Of a stretch of 64,000 bases of DNA, positions 1 to 11,209 are shown one piece after another. A program made the translations under genes and the position numbers. The stretch is from Magnaporthiopsis rhizophila (Eukaryota > Ascomycota > Sordariomycetes > Magnaporthales > Magnaporthaceae): contig PYSS01000142.1 in assembly GCA_003049465.1 (NCBI GenBank), positions 1-64,000 of the forward strand, written 5' to 3'. The first letter of the stretch is position 1; each line of letters starts with the position of its first letter. Below the pieces are notes generated by a model. That model was not told where the DNA came from. It ran no database searches and saw only the letters and a program-made list of their open reading frames with translations.

Positions 1-60
1 CCCCCAATAACACAAGGTCATATAGGTAAGGTAGGTAGGTTAGATGCCGATCATATAGAA

Positions 61-147
61 GAAATAATAAAAAAAAAAGAAAAAAAAAAAAAAGAAATAA
101 AAAAAAAGGAAAAAAAAAAGAAAAGAAAAAAAAAAGAAAAGAAAAAA
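61..147. repeat. purine-rich low-complexity tract
   Basis: Near-uninterrupted A with scattered G on the plus strand. It probably lies in the intron of the truncated minus-strand gene. It is simple sequence, not coding. Confidence 0.7.
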
Positions 148-152
148 CTGAC

Positions 153-471
153 TTTCATCCAACACCGCGCTGCACACCTGCGCCGTGATCAGCACCGACA
201 CGCCAAAGACGGTGCCGACGATGATGAGCAGCAGCATGGGCGCGACGCCAATGTCGGCGAACCCGAGGAACCCGACAAACGCCAGGATCCCCGCCTTGGT
301 CGCGCCCGACGCGGCCCCGATCCCGAGCGCCCGACCCGACGGTGCCGGCGCGCTGGGGTCGTTGACGTGCGCCCCAGTGGCTACCGCCGCTGGCCCCGCT
401 GCCGCGTTGAGGGCCACGTCGACGGCGGAGAGGACCAGGAATAGGAGGACTGGGCGAAGTGGGTAAGTCAT
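153..471 (-). CDS. small membrane protein, 5' exon only (partial at left edge)
   Basis: Open frame from an ATG at 471. The first ~25 residues are hydrophobic and resemble a signal peptide. An Ala/Pro-rich linker follows, then one or two strongly hydrophobic segments (about residues 58-95). The frame then runs into a purine/pyrimidine tract (61-147) that translates as Phe/Tyr-rich low complexity. I therefore place a splice donor (GTCAGT on the minus strand) just after 153, with the remaining exon(s) left of the window. I do not recognise a family. Composition and hydrophobic pattern support a real secreted or membrane protein; exact length and function are unknown. Confidence 0.4.
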
Positions 472-1393
472 CGTTTTTTTTTCTTGTTTTTTTTTTTTTT
501 TTTTTTTTCCCTGTTGGTTTTATCTGGTATGTGGAGTGTGATTGATTGATTGCTCACCTGTCAATATCCTCTCCTTGTCCGCCTGTATCATTGCTGCTTC
601 TTGGCCGAATGCAAGAATCTGGCCCGCGTCCTTCTCGTTCCCCAATTGTTGTCTCGGAATGTTGTAACTTTTTGGATTTCAGCGAGTCCCTCGAAACCGC
701 TTTGGTCGCCATCAGCGACCGGATCCCCAATACCCTGCATATGTACCCCCGGGGAGATGAGACAGGTGAAAGATGACGTGCCAAGGCGGCGTCCCAAAAG
801 ATGACCCTTTTTTTTTTTTTTTTTTTTCTTCTTCCCCATTGTTACGTGGCTGTGCCGAAGACGTGCATCTTGACCGAGATGGATGCAGGTACCTCACGAC
901 CAATGAATGGGTTGCCGAAAAACGTGCCTGCCTGAACGGTGCAATTTTCAGCTAGTCGCCTTCCCCTCTCCCCAGGCAGGCGGGCCGCCTTATTGGGCAC
1001 GCCCCGTCCACCGCCCGGTATCTCCAACCTGTTGGTTCGCTCGCTTTTCTGCCCAGGTGACCCTTGGGCTGCATTCTAGCATGGATGCGACGGCGCCCTG
1101 GTTGTTGTAAGTATAACGAATTGAGTGCAAAGGCTGAGGCTGTGCATCACGGCCCGCCTTGGGCAGATTTTAGTCGGTAAGCCCATCTCAAAGGTGGGCT
1201 GCCATTTCCAATCGTTGAAAGAAGATATCTTGCGGCAGTTCGTGATAATAGGAGAGAGAAGCCCGGCTTATCGCGAATGGTTCTCGCGCTCTTTAGTGTT
1301 GAACTGCACAAGCAACGATGTGAGAGCATGTATACCTACGCATGCGTGTGTAGACACCCCGAGAAAACAACCCCACCCCGGGCCATATAAACG
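472..1393. other. intergenic region between divergent membrane-protein genes
   Basis: No supportable gene. It holds a T-tract at 474-508 and a second T-tract at 810-827. It lies between the 5' ends of two divergent genes and so probably contains both promoters. The open frames inside it are short and show no family resemblance. Confidence 0.5.
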
Positions 1394-2490
1394 ATGGTCG
1401 TGTGTGTGATTGAGCCCAATCCCGACGTCAGCGGCACGGGAGTCAGTACCTACCCTACGCAAGTGAAAAAATATCACCCAAGACTTGCAAATGAACAACA
1501 ACCTAGCTGACTCGGAAAAACCAGATCCGAATCTCCATCTACGCCCTCTGCCTAACAGGCCGCCTCCTCCCCTTCCTCGTCAAGCTCCTCTCGCCCGACC
1601 GGCGCGGGGCGGCCGAGTTCGCGCGCGCTTCTTCGGCCGCCCTCGGCCTGCAGGGCCTCTCGCTTCTCTGCACCGCCATCGCGCAGACCGTGCAGCGCAA
1701 GCTGACCTTGTTCCACGCCATCGTCGTGCAGCACCTGCTCGCGCTGCTGGGCGTCAACCTAGCCGCGCGCGGCCGCTACCGCTCCCGCCAGCGGTCCGGT
1801 GCCGCAGCCGCTACTACCACCCTCGACGCCGCCGTCGCCATCCTGGCGGCGGCCGCCTTTGTGGCCTTTGACGTCTACGTGTGGGCGCACGCGCCTACCT
1901 TCGGGTCGCAGCCCGAGTGCAACGGCTCGACCGTCTACGTGGTGTTTGGCGTGTCGGTCGACGCCACCGCCGACGTGTTCCGCTACGTCATTCTGGCCAC
2001 GTTCGCCGTCGTGCCGGTATGCTTCGTCGTCTTCATGCCGTGCTGGCTCGCCGTCCTGTGCTGGGTCTGGGATAGGCACGGCGGCGGCGGCGGGAATCGG
2101 TGGCGCGTCCGGGATGGCTGCTGCGGGGCCGCCGCCGCCGTCGATGATGACAGCGATGTCGGTGTCGAGTCGATGCGGATCCGGCGTCGTCGCGGCTCCG
2201 GCACTTCCTATGAGGGACCGGATCCCCGGATCAGCGAGGGCCTGCAGGCTGTTGCGTATGCCGTCTTCTCCATATACGCCATCGTCTCTCTCGAGCAGAT
2301 GATCGAGCGCAACCATCTCTCGGAGGAGGAGCAAGAGTGGAGTTTCGGGCAGGTCATCGCCATCTTCCTATTGGGAGGCACCTTTTATGAGCTTGTGCAG
2401 GTCATCATCTCGGGTATTGGGACTAGGACACGGTCGGATGATCAAAATAATCAAATCGAATTGCGACCCACGACGGGGCCACCACCCTGA
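1394..2490 (+). CDS. orphan multi-pass (about 7 TM) membrane protein
   Basis: Two-exon model: 1394-1441 and 1525-2490, giving 337 residues. The 83-base intron has donor GTCAGT, a GCTGAC branch-like motif at 1506-1511 and acceptor CCAG; phase is kept at 0. An in-frame stop lies just before the ATG. About seven hydrophobic segments are visible: residues ~19-36, 48-70, 76-96, 114-137, 155-185, 245-268 and 285-310. A Gly/Asp-rich hydrophilic loop separates TM5 and TM6. The short N-terminus ending in a P-N-P-D-V-S-G-x-G-like stretch before TM1 resembles lineage-specific fungal orphan membrane proteins I have seen without assigned function. No GPCR signature or catalytic motif is visible. The coding call is strong; function is unknown. 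Confidence 0.7.
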
Positions 2491-2665
2491 ATCCACACTT
2501 CGCAGGCTCAGGTGTCGAGGGTGGGATGTTATAGCGATAAAATGGCTTATTCTTTGTTCTTTCGCTTTTTTTAATGCTGCTCTTGTTTTATATACCTCAT
2601 TTTAGCCACGTCTGCCACCAAGCAAAAGGAACTACTAACGGAAAGTCGCTGCGAGCGGGACTCTA

Positions 2666-4142
2666 TCACGCCCCGGACAGACCCTGCTGTTGCCCCGCAA
2701 AGAACTTCTTCGACTCGAGGCAGCGCTCGCTCTTACAGCCAGGGCAACGCAGGCCCATTTGCTTGGAGCACGAGATGTTGCTGGCTAGGTGCTCCTTCGC
2801 AAGGTCGGCCAACGCCTGGATGAAGACGCGTCCACCGTTGAGGCTCTCTATCCGCTTGACCGTGTCGGCGTGGCCCGATTCGCCTATGACCTCCTCGTCC
2901 AGCTCGAAGAGCGTCTCGATGTGATCCGACGTGAAGGCAATAGGAATCAGAACAATGTCTTTTTGCCCCTTGGCGATGTACTCCTCTACTGAAGTCTGCG
3001 TCTGCGGGCCCAGCCATGGCTGCGGGCCCACCTGCGACTGCCAGCAGAGTCGGTAGGGGTTCGAGAAACCCAGGCGCTGCATCACCGCGTAGACAGTGGC
3101 TGCAACCTCGGCGGGGTATGGGTCGCCTGTGCAAAATCGTGGTCAGCATAATTTTTCCCATTCCCCTCACTCCCAGGCACTCAGCCTCACCTCGATTGAC
3201 CACCGTCATCGGCAGACTGTGCGCTGAAAACATTAGCAGGACCTTGTCGCGCCTCTCCTCGGGGTACTCGGCGAGCTTGGCCTCGATGTTCTGCGCAAAG
3301 GCCTCGACGAGACCCGAGTGGACCGGCCACCTATCAATGACGCTCCACTGTATGGTGCCATCACCCGGGATCGAGGGCGAGCCGTCGGGCTTTTTGCCTT
3401 CGAGACGCTGCCTCCACTTCCACAGCTCGTTGATACTGCTGCCCGTGGTGGAGCACGAGTACTGGGGGTACTGAGTGAAGGCGACGGCCCTGCCGCCCTT
3501 GCCGTTGCCGAAGCCGTCGGCGAGCAGGCGGTTGTACATCTCCTCGGTCAGCGGGTTCGCGTAGCGGAAGGCGACGTAGGGCTTGTGCGGGGCCGTCTCG
3601 GGCGAGATGCGGTCCAGGATCTTGCACATCTCGGCACTTTGGTGCTCGGACCATTTGCGGATGGGCGAGCCGCCCCCGATGGCGGCGTACTGCTGCTGAA
3701 TCTTGGGCGTCCGGCGCTTGGCGATAAAGGATGCGATGTAGTTTTGCAGCGGGCCGAAGGGGATCAGGTCGCCGTCAGACTGGACAAGGAAATGTGTCAG
3801 CGCATGGCTCACATGCATATAAATGGTGATCTCCCCGCTAATCTCTTTCCCCTAGTCGACAGGACCTACAAACAGCCTCAGCAAAAAGTCGTGGACCTCA
3901 TCGGTAGTCGAGGGCCCTCCCATGTTCAGGAAGACCATGGCGGTCGGGCCCTTGCTGCCGGTCGCATTTTGTGTAACAGGCGGCACTGGCGTCGCGAAGC
4001 ATCTTGTTTGGGTTGTGGCGGGCGCCACGGAGACGGCTAGTGATGGGCATGATCGCAGGTTCGTCGCGGCACAGAGCGAGGCAGGGGTCTGCCGCGAGAG
4101 CGCCCTCGACAGCTGTCTCCTCGACTGTCTTAGTGCCGCCAT
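2666..4142 (-). CDS. HEM15: ferrochelatase, mitochondrial
   Basis: Inserts ferrous iron into protoporphyrin IX, the last step of haem synthesis, at the matrix face of the mitochondrial inner membrane. Exons 4142-3870, 3779-3191 and 3126-2666 (introns of 90 and 64 bases) give 440 residues. The first ~60 residues are Arg/Ser/Ala-rich, as in a presequence. The core matches eukaryotic ferrochelatase throughout, including G-G-G-S-P-I, the S-C-S-T-T-G-S-S loop, S-A-H-S-L-P (His278, the conserved metal/proton ligand) and T-S-D-H-I-E-T-L near the C-terminus. All four [2Fe-2S] cysteines of the animal and fission-yeast type appear to be present: Cys200, Cys415, Cys418 and Cys423 (C-X2-C-X4-C at the end). 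Budding yeast lacks them. It is transcribed divergently from Ku70 across a 447-bp spacer. Confidence 0.96.
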
Positions 4143-4589
4143 CTTGTATGCTCGACAACGGGAATCGCTGGTGATTCGGTTTTTGTTGGACTCTGCCGCA
4201 GTTTTGTATGTTTCGACAATGGCTATCGTGTTCAGTCGGCGGATAGGTGTGCCCGAAGGCTCCGAAAGACAGCGTGGATAGGTACCTGGAATACGGCTTC
4301 GGTGGGGCCGATCGATGATGCTTTCTGGGGATCAATGGGATCGAATACCCACTCGAGCTTGAGCTTCCCCATCAATTGAGGCCAATTACGCAACATCTAA
4401 TTGGCGGCTCCATTGAGTTTGCCGCGCACGTGACTTCGTGTTTTGGCCTGGAGGCGTTCTCCACCTTGCCGCGTTGGCTGCCTAGCCGTCGCGTCATATA
4501 ACTGTAACCCGCCAACTACCATCCTCGTCACCACATTGACTACGGGAGGACCACGGCCATCTGGATTTCTCCCCTGAAAGGGCTTCGTG
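4143..4589. promoter_or_regulatory. bidirectional promoter between ferrochelatase and Ku70
   Basis: The 447-bp spacer separates two divergent start codons. It contains CCAAT at 4382-4386, an inverted CCAAT at 4400-4404 and a CACGTG E-box at 4427-4432. CCAAT is the binding site of the fungal HAP/CBC complex, which with HapX controls iron- and haem-related genes, so control of HEM15 through these boxes is plausible. That is inference: only the motifs and the geometry are seen. Confidence 0.5.
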
Positions 4590-6708
4590 ATGACAGGGAG
4601 AAACTTTCGTCAAGATCGCGAGGAGGAGGAGGAGGAGGAAGATGAGGAGCTCGATGAATCTGTTTGTCCTCCAACTCACACCTTCAATGAGAGCTGGTTC
4701 AGGCTCGTGGCGCGATACATTGAAATCCCAAGCTGACATGGAGTTTGACAGGAGTACAAAACCCAGAAGGATGCCGTCCTATTCGCCATCGACATCAGCT
4801 CGTCGATGCTCGAGCAGCCGGCAAAAGGCAAATCCAAAAAGGGCGACACAGACAGCCCTGCCACTGCAGCGCTCAAGTGCGCCTATCAGATCATGCAGCA
4901 GCGTATCATCGCCACGCCTAATGACATGATCGGAATCCTGCTCTTTGGCACCGAGCAGTCCAAGTTTCGCGACGACGAGGATGGCAGCGGCAGCGCCCGC
5001 TACCCCCACTGCTATCTGTTTATGGACCTGGATGTGCCTATTGCCGAGGATGTCAAGCGGCTCAAGAACCTGGTCGAGGAAGGTGATGACCCCGAAGAGG
5101 TGCTGAAGCCGGCCGATGGGACCGTCAACATGGCCAATGTCTTGTTTTGTGCGAACCAGATCTTCACCACCAACGCGCCCAACTTTGGCTCCCGGCGCTT
5201 GTTCATCATCACCGACAACGACAATCCGCATGGTGGCGACAAGACCTTGCGCTCGTCTGCAGCTGTCCGAGCCAAGGACCTCTACGATCTTGGCGTCATT
5301 ATCGAGCTCTTCCCCATAAGTAGGAAGGACGAGGGCGTTTTTGACCTGACCAAATTCTACGATGTACGATCAAGATTAATCCCCTGTGATACCTTTTCTG
5401 TGCCCACAGCTGACCCGAAACGCGCAGGACATCATCTACCGTGACCCGGCGTCTGAGGCAGGGACGTCGGATGATGTCAAGCCAGCCAAGTCGGGCGACG
5501 ACGGCCTGACACTCCTCAGCTCGCTCATCTCGAACATCAACTCGAAGCAGACACCCAAGCGCTCCTACTTTTCCCACCTGCCGTTTGAGATCGCGCCCGG
5601 TCTGACCATCTCGGTCAAAGGCTACATCCCACTCCACGTGCAGAAGCCGGCCAGGAGCTGCTACATTTACATAGAAGGCGAGAAGCCGCAGATAGCCACG
5701 GGGGAGACGACCAAGCTGGAGATGTCGGAGAGCGCGCGGACGGTGCACAAGTCGGAGCTCAAAAAAGCGCACAAGTTCGGCGGCGAGTACGTGCACTTCA
5801 CACCTGAGGAGACGAAGTCGCTCAAGGACTGGGGTGGGCACATGCTCCGCATCGTGGGCTTCAAGCCGCGGTCGGCGATCCCGGTGTGGGCGTCGGTCAA
5901 GAAGTCGACCTACATCTTCCCCGCCGAGGAGGACTACGTGGGCTCCCACCGCGTCTTCTCGGCGCTCTGGAAGAAGCTGCTGCGCGACGACAAGGTGGCG
6001 CTGGCGTGGTTCGTGGCGCGCGTCAACGCGAACCCGATCCTCGTCACCATCATGCCGTCGCGGAGCCAGTCGGACGAGGAGTCGGGCACGCCCTTCCTCC
6101 CCGCCGGGCTGTGGTTGTACCCACTCCCCTTCGCCGACGACCTGCGGGAAGCCGACAAGCGCACGACGGCCAAGGCACCTCGGGAGCTGATCAAGGAGAT
6201 GGAGAAGGTGGTCAAGAACCTGCACCTGCCCAAGGGCATGTACAACCCGACCAAGTACCCCAACCCGGCGCTGCAGTGGCACTACCGGATCCTGCAGGCG
6301 CTCGCGCTGGAGGAGGAGGTGCCCGAGCACCCGGAAGACCTGACGATGCCCAAGTACAAGGCCATCGCCAAGCGGTCGGGGGACGCGCTCAGGGAGCTGA
6401 ACGAGCGGTTCGAGGCGGCTGCAACGGCGGCGCGCGACAAGCGGGCCATGAAGCGCGAGCTGGAGGACGACGGGGACCGGCCGGCCAAGAAGTCGAGGAT
6501 CGGCGGCGGGGCCGGCAGGGCCGGAGGAGGAGGGGGGCCTGCGGGCATGAGCGATGCGCAGCTCAAGGCGGCGCTCGGGCAGGGCACGCTGGCCAAGATG
6601 ACGGTTGTTGATCTCAAGGCCATCCTGACATCCAAGGGTATCAGCCCGACGGGTAAGAAGGCAGATCTGATGGAGAAGCTGGAGGAGTGGATCGAGAACA
6701 ACGTTTAG
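4590..6708 (+). CDS. KU70: Ku70 subunit of the Ku DNA-end-binding complex
   Basis: Binds double-strand DNA ends with Ku80 and directs non-homologous end joining; also acts at telomeres. Exons 4590-4661, 4752-5363 and 5410-6708 give 660 residues. Exon 1 encodes a very acidic Glu/Asp run. Exon 2 opens with the Ku70 vWA-like domain (D-A-V-L-F-A-I-D-x-S-S-S-M). Exon 3 carries the Ku core beta-barrel (G-L-T-I-S-V-K-G-Y-I-P; W-A-S-V-K-K-S-T-Y-I-F-P) and the C-terminal arm. A Lys/Arg- and Gly-rich linker then leads to a C-terminal SAP domain at about residues 626-657, the Ku70 hallmark that excludes Ku80. Size fits filamentous-fungal Ku70 (mus-51/kusA type). The intron-1 donor GTTTGT is slightly non-consensus, but the join keeps phase. 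Confidence 0.96.
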
Positions 6709-6984
6709 TCGTGGATTTTTTTTTTTTTTTTTATGACTTCTACGTCTAGATCTGAGGCTGTAAGATACGCCTGTCGCTGGGTGCCTATTTGTGGCGAGTT
6801 GGGTACAAAGACGGGACGGGCCTGTGGGGAATGCTTTAGGACTGTCAATCAATTACATCATGCGCTGGAATCGACGTGGCAGGGCGGTTAAATCGCAACG
6901 ACGTCGAATACTCTGCTGTTACTTGTTTTGTGCGCCCCAAACCAAACACCAAGAAGAGCCGTGCAGATCAAAATCTCTCCACCT

Positions 6985-7773
6985 ATGCGCACCAGGCTCA
7001 TCAGCCATCCAGCAGCCATCCTGAACCGCCGAGGTGGCCGCACCACCACAGCTGCCGCCATCAGAAGCACCGTCACCGCCATGGGCTCCTCCTCCAAAAG
7101 CGGCAGCGACCAGCAGTCGCCCATCATCCGCTTCGGCCCCTTCGAAGTGACGTCCCAAGTCTTCCTCACAACCCCACACTCGTTCGCGCTCGTCAACCTC
7201 AAGCCGCTCCTGCCGGGCCACGTGCTCGTGTGTCCGCGACGGCCGCACCGACGGCTGACGGACCTGGCGGCCACGGAGCTGACGGACCTGTTTTCGGCCG
7301 TGCAGCGCGTGCAGCGCATGCTGGCGCGCCACTACTTTTGCACCACCACCACCTCCACCTCCTCCACTTCTTCCACAAAAACCAAACAACCACCAGAAAC
7401 CGCAGGCTCCTTCAACATCGCGGTCCAGGATGGCCCCGAGGCGGGCCAGACGGTGCCGCACGTGCACGTGCACGTCATCCCGCGCGCGGCCGGGCTCGGC
7501 ACCGCCGCGGCGGCGGGGTCGCCCGACGAGCTGTACGAGCGCATGCACAGCGAGGACGGGAACGTGGGCGGGCAGCTGTGGGATGCTGTCCAGAAGCGGC
7601 CCGAGCCGGCAGGCGCGTTCCAGGCTGCCGAGGACGCGGACCGTGTGCCGCGCTCTATGGAGGAGATGGAGGCTGAGGCGGGCGTGTTTCGGGAGCTGCT
7701 GAGGCGCATGGCGGAGGAGGAGGAGGAGGAGGGAGGAAAGGCAGGGGAAGCGCAGGTGATCGAGACTTCTTGA
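6985..7773 (+). CDS. HIT-family hydrolase, FHIT/HNT2-like (diadenosine polyphosphate hydrolase)
   Basis: Single exon, 262 residues from the ATG at 6985. The histidine-triad motif H-V-H-V-H-V-I-P-R starts at residue 159, and the middle His161 would be the nucleotidyl-accepting residue by homology. The upstream block resembles the FHIT branch: F-x-L-V-N-L-K-P-L-L-P-G-H-V-L-V, then F-N-I-A-V-Q-D-G and the G-Q-T-V-P run into the triad. FHIT-type enzymes cleave Ap3A/Ap4A. A Thr/Ser-rich low-complexity insert (residues ~116-135) sits in the loop before the triad, and the acidic C-terminus ends in a Glu run. The first ~30 residues are Arg-rich and could target mitochondria; an internal ATG at 7081 would give a 230-residue form without them. 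The choice of start is uncertain. Confidence 0.88.
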   Translation: MRTRLISHPAAILNRRGGRTTTAAAIRSTVTAMGSSSKSGSDQQSPIIRFGPFEVTSQVFLTTPHSFALVNLKPLLPGHVLVCPRRPHRRLTDLAATELTDLFSAVQRVQRMLARHYFCTTTTSTSSTSSTKTKQPPETAGSFNIAVQDGPEAGQTVPHVHVHVIPRAAGLGTAAAAGSPDELYERMHSEDGNVGGQLWDAVQKRPEPAGAFQAAEDADRVPRSMEEMEAEAGVFRELLRRMAEEEEEEGGKAGEAQVIETS

Positions 7774-8229
7774 TACCAAAAAAAAAAAAAAAAAGTCTCT
7801 GACTTTTGACTGTTGAAGGTAAACAGTTTACACTGCGCACCTATCTTTTCACACGCAATCACGGCCACTACAAGTGGGTTCTCCTACTGGATGCTCCAAG
7901 TCCCAAAAAGCGGTGCACATTCAATGCAATATGTAGACAACCAGCCTCCCTCCCAAGTTTTTCCTTTCCTTAGTCGTAACCAAAGAACGAAGATGCCGCC
8001 CCAGCGCTCACAAATAAGATCCAGAAACAAAACAGGAACAAAAAAAGAAAGAAAGGGATGACACAACGGAGAGGCCGACGTCTGCTCTCCACCCTTATCA
8101 AACGATGCATCGCCCCTGTGCTCGTCCACACAGCTGCACAGCTGAGGGTACCGCACCGGTGGGTGCTACAAAGGTCTTGGCCGCCTCCACAAATCATCGG
8201 CCAGATTCCCTCGCTCCCGTCGCCCCGCT
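7774..8229. other. convergent intergenic region with A-tract
   Basis: Lies between the stop codons of two convergent genes and has a 17-base A-tract at 7779-7795. It is probably the two 3' UTRs. No coding or RNA gene is visible. Confidence 0.6.
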
Positions 8230-8366
8230 TCAGTCCAGTCCCGACAGGTGATCTAGGCCTTCCATGCCAGTGTCCAGCGAATCCAGCATCGCGGCCGAAT
8301 CGCCGTCGGCGGCCCCTCGCATGCCCCTGAACATGAACATGGTCGACGGGTCTTGCATTGCGGTAG

Positions 8367-8400
<34 letters not shown>

Positions 8401-11209
8401 ACCACTGTTGTTAGTGCTGCCCAGGCCCCATGTCTCAAAGTTCTGCTGCCAGTTGACGCCGTCCTTGAGGTACCACTCTTGCCCGTCGACGGCGTATATC
8501 GAGTTTGGCGTGCGCACCGACGCGGGCGAGACGCGGCTCGATCCGTTCATGCCGCCAACCACGCCGCCAGCCACGCCGCCCGCCGTCGCCACTGGCGTCG
8601 TGGCCGTGTACGGGTTACTGTAGCCCTGTATCGGCCAGGCGTTCATCGAAGCTATCGCCTCTGCCATGGACATGGGCACAGTCGGGCTGATGCCGCCGCC
8701 GCTGCCGCTGCCGCCGCCGTTACTACTACTACTACTACCGCCGTCGAGGCCGTTGCCGTTATGACCCGTCTTCTGGACGGCAGGGACGGCCGGTTTGGGC
8801 GGGTGTTGCGGTCGACGCGCTCCAGGAGAAGACGTCGGGGTCGGCTCGTAGCCCCCTCCCATCATGCTCTGCGACCGTATCGGACCAGCACGCCCGTTCT
8901 GGTCTAGCCTTTGCGGCGGCGCAGCTGCTGGCGTGCTTGCCTGCGCTATCGCCACGTTAAACTGCTGTTGCTGTTCTGCGAGCGCCGCCTGGGGAGAGTT
9001 GGCATATGAGCCGCCACCAGCAGGCGTCGACATGTCCCCGGCTATACTAGGTGAAGGGACATCTGCGGTACTAAACCCGCCGTACATCTCGTCCGTCCGT
9101 CGCAGGACGATGGATGCCTCCTCGGGCATCTCCACACCCCACTTTCGGGAGAGCACGCTGAGGATGCTCAAGGTCCGTCTCGCGCACGGCCAATCCTCGG
9201 CAATCTCCTCGAGTTGCTTTACCCCGTGTATTACGTCTCGTCTTGCCGTCTTTTCTGGCAGGTTGAGGAGGTGGATGGTGCAGGCCGAATGCACCATGTA
9301 AACGGCAATATTGCATATTTGCCGTAGGTTATATATCTTTTTATATAGCCTCATCAGCTTGGAGATGGCTCCGGCGTTGGCGGTGCAAATGCGGCGAGGG
9401 GATACGTGTGATGGCAGCGGTGAATTCGCCGGGGCATATCGGAGAAACGGCCGGAACAGGTGGATATACTGAAGATGGAAAAACATGCTGAGTTGGTGGG
9501 TATCTTGTGTTAGTACGTTCTCGTTTCCTCACTTCAATGGAAGAAACGACAGAAAGCAAAGACAGAGAACAAGGGACGTACTGCATCAAGATAACATTAG
9601 GTAGCTGGTCCTCCTTGGGCTCAAACTCGCTGGGCAGCGCCTTTCGCCAGTCTTCAAGCCGTCTATGGAGCTCGCTCAGCTTCTTCAGCTCCACTGACTT
9701 GCCGCTCGACCTTCCAATATGATTCGGATGATAAAAGAAGAGAAGCAGGTCGCTGCTGATCTCGCACAGCTGTGACAGTTGCAAGCCGACAGCTCTCGTC
9801 CTCGATGGTTGTTTCGAGCCCTTGTCGAAGCCGCTGTCGGTGTAGGGCGACCATATCTCGGCATCCTCGTCCGGGAAGACGTCGTACTTGGGCACGTTGA
9901 ACGAGTTCTTGGGCAGCTGCGGCAGCCGCCCCAAGTAGTTGGACCAGGCCTTGTCGAAGAGAAAACAGCCCCAGAACGTCACGCGGCGTGCGTCGATCTG
10001 GTCTTCATCCATCTTCTCCTTGCCCGACGCGATGGCACCTGCATCGAGGTTCAATCCGATGTCCTGAGCCATCCGAAAGCTTATGCCGCTGTAGACCCAT
10101 CCTTTGGCCTCGCGGCCGCAGCCGGCCTCACGCACCGACATAAGGGCCAGGGCTTGAACTGTCGTCAACCGCGGGTTTTCGTATTCTTCATTGACAACGA
10201 TGAGTCTCTTGGCCTCGGCGAAGAAGTGGTCGCCTTTGGTTCGGCTGTCGCCCGGCGTGCCAAAGGCGCCGGGGACGCTGGTGAAGTGACAGCCGAGCGC
10301 CAGAATGGCATTGACCAGCAGCGAGGAGCAGTACGACGGTCGTCCGGACTCACCCCGCTGCTTGCCCTTGAGCAGGTCGCGGTAGAAAAGGCTCCTGGAC
10401 AGGGTAGTAAAATAGGGATAGTGCCAAGCAAAGTACATGTTGATCAGGTGCACTATCAGCTGGGTGTCCTTGGTGACCTCGGTCCAGCTGGCAAACGGGT
10501 CGGTGGTGTCGTCAGAGAGGTGCCCATCGCCGTCGACGTCCCTGGGCACCTCGTTGGGGTCGCCGAGATAGATCAGGTGGGAGGTACCGCCAATAAAGCG
10601 AATCAGGCCGTTTTCGAGACGCAGTTCTCCCATCTTCCTGGCGAGATCTCTCTCGCCCGCAAAGGGCTGCTGGTCCGTGGTGTACTCGAAGCCGCCACCA
10701 GACAAGTCGTCCTCCTCCTCCTCTTCGTGGCTGTTTTCTTCCTTCATGATGGACTCGGCGACGGCGTCGAGGCTGTCGCATGTGCGGATCCGCTTGACTA
10801 TGGCAGGGACGTCTTCCTCGGAGGCGTTGAGGATGGCCTCGATGAGGATCTGGAGAGTGGAGCTCTGGGCCTTCATGCTGTCGATCTTCTCGCGGTAGAC
10901 GCCCTTGCGGCGGTGATCCGAGTTGGGGTCATATACACACTCGGTGCCGTAGACGCTGGCGCAGGCCGCACAGCTGGGGAGGGCGGCATCGCACTTGGAC
11001 TTGCGCCGCCGGCAGGCGATGCAGGCGGTGCTGACGCACCGGCGCTTTTGATTTTCCGCATCGTTGCCGCGCCGGGGCTTCTTTTTATTCGGGGCGGGTG
11101 TCGTCGACGACGATGAGCTGCCGTCGGCCATGTCGGCCCCGAGACCCATGCTGTTGCGGGGCTTCTGCACAACGAGCTGTTTGTTCATTGTTCTGGAGAA
11201 GGATCCCAT
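8230..11209 (-). CDS. Zn2Cys6 transcription factor with fungal_trans domain, NirA/NIT-4-like
   Basis: Exons 11209-9582 and 9487-8230 (94-base intron, ACTAAC branch point) give 961 residues. The binuclear zinc cluster uses Cys63, 66, 73, 80, 83 and 91 (C-X2-C-X6-C-X6-C-X2-C-X7-C), preceded by a basic stretch and followed by a linker and short coiled-coil region. The fungal-specific factor domain follows, with diagnostic W-H-Y-P-Y-F-T-T-L-S-R-S and W-G-C-F-L-F-D-K-A-W-S blocks. The last ~300 residues are Gly/Ser/Gln-rich, including a polyglycine run (triplet repeat near 8371-8396). The linker and middle domain resemble proteins usually annotated as NirA/NIT-4-type nitrogen-assimilation activators, but many paralogues share this architecture, so nitrate control is only a candidate. 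The frame is open to 11293 without an earlier ATG, and a 5' UTR intron is likely there. Confidence 0.9.

Noticed and set aside
1759..2334. Long minus-strand open frame over the membrane-protein gene
   Set aside because: Antisense shadow from GC-rich codon bias. The plus frame has the hydrophobic pattern and the splice signals.
5299..6852. A 517-codon minus-strand frame over Ku70
   Set aside because: Arg/Leu/His-rich shadow of GC-biased codons. The sense strand is clearly Ku70.
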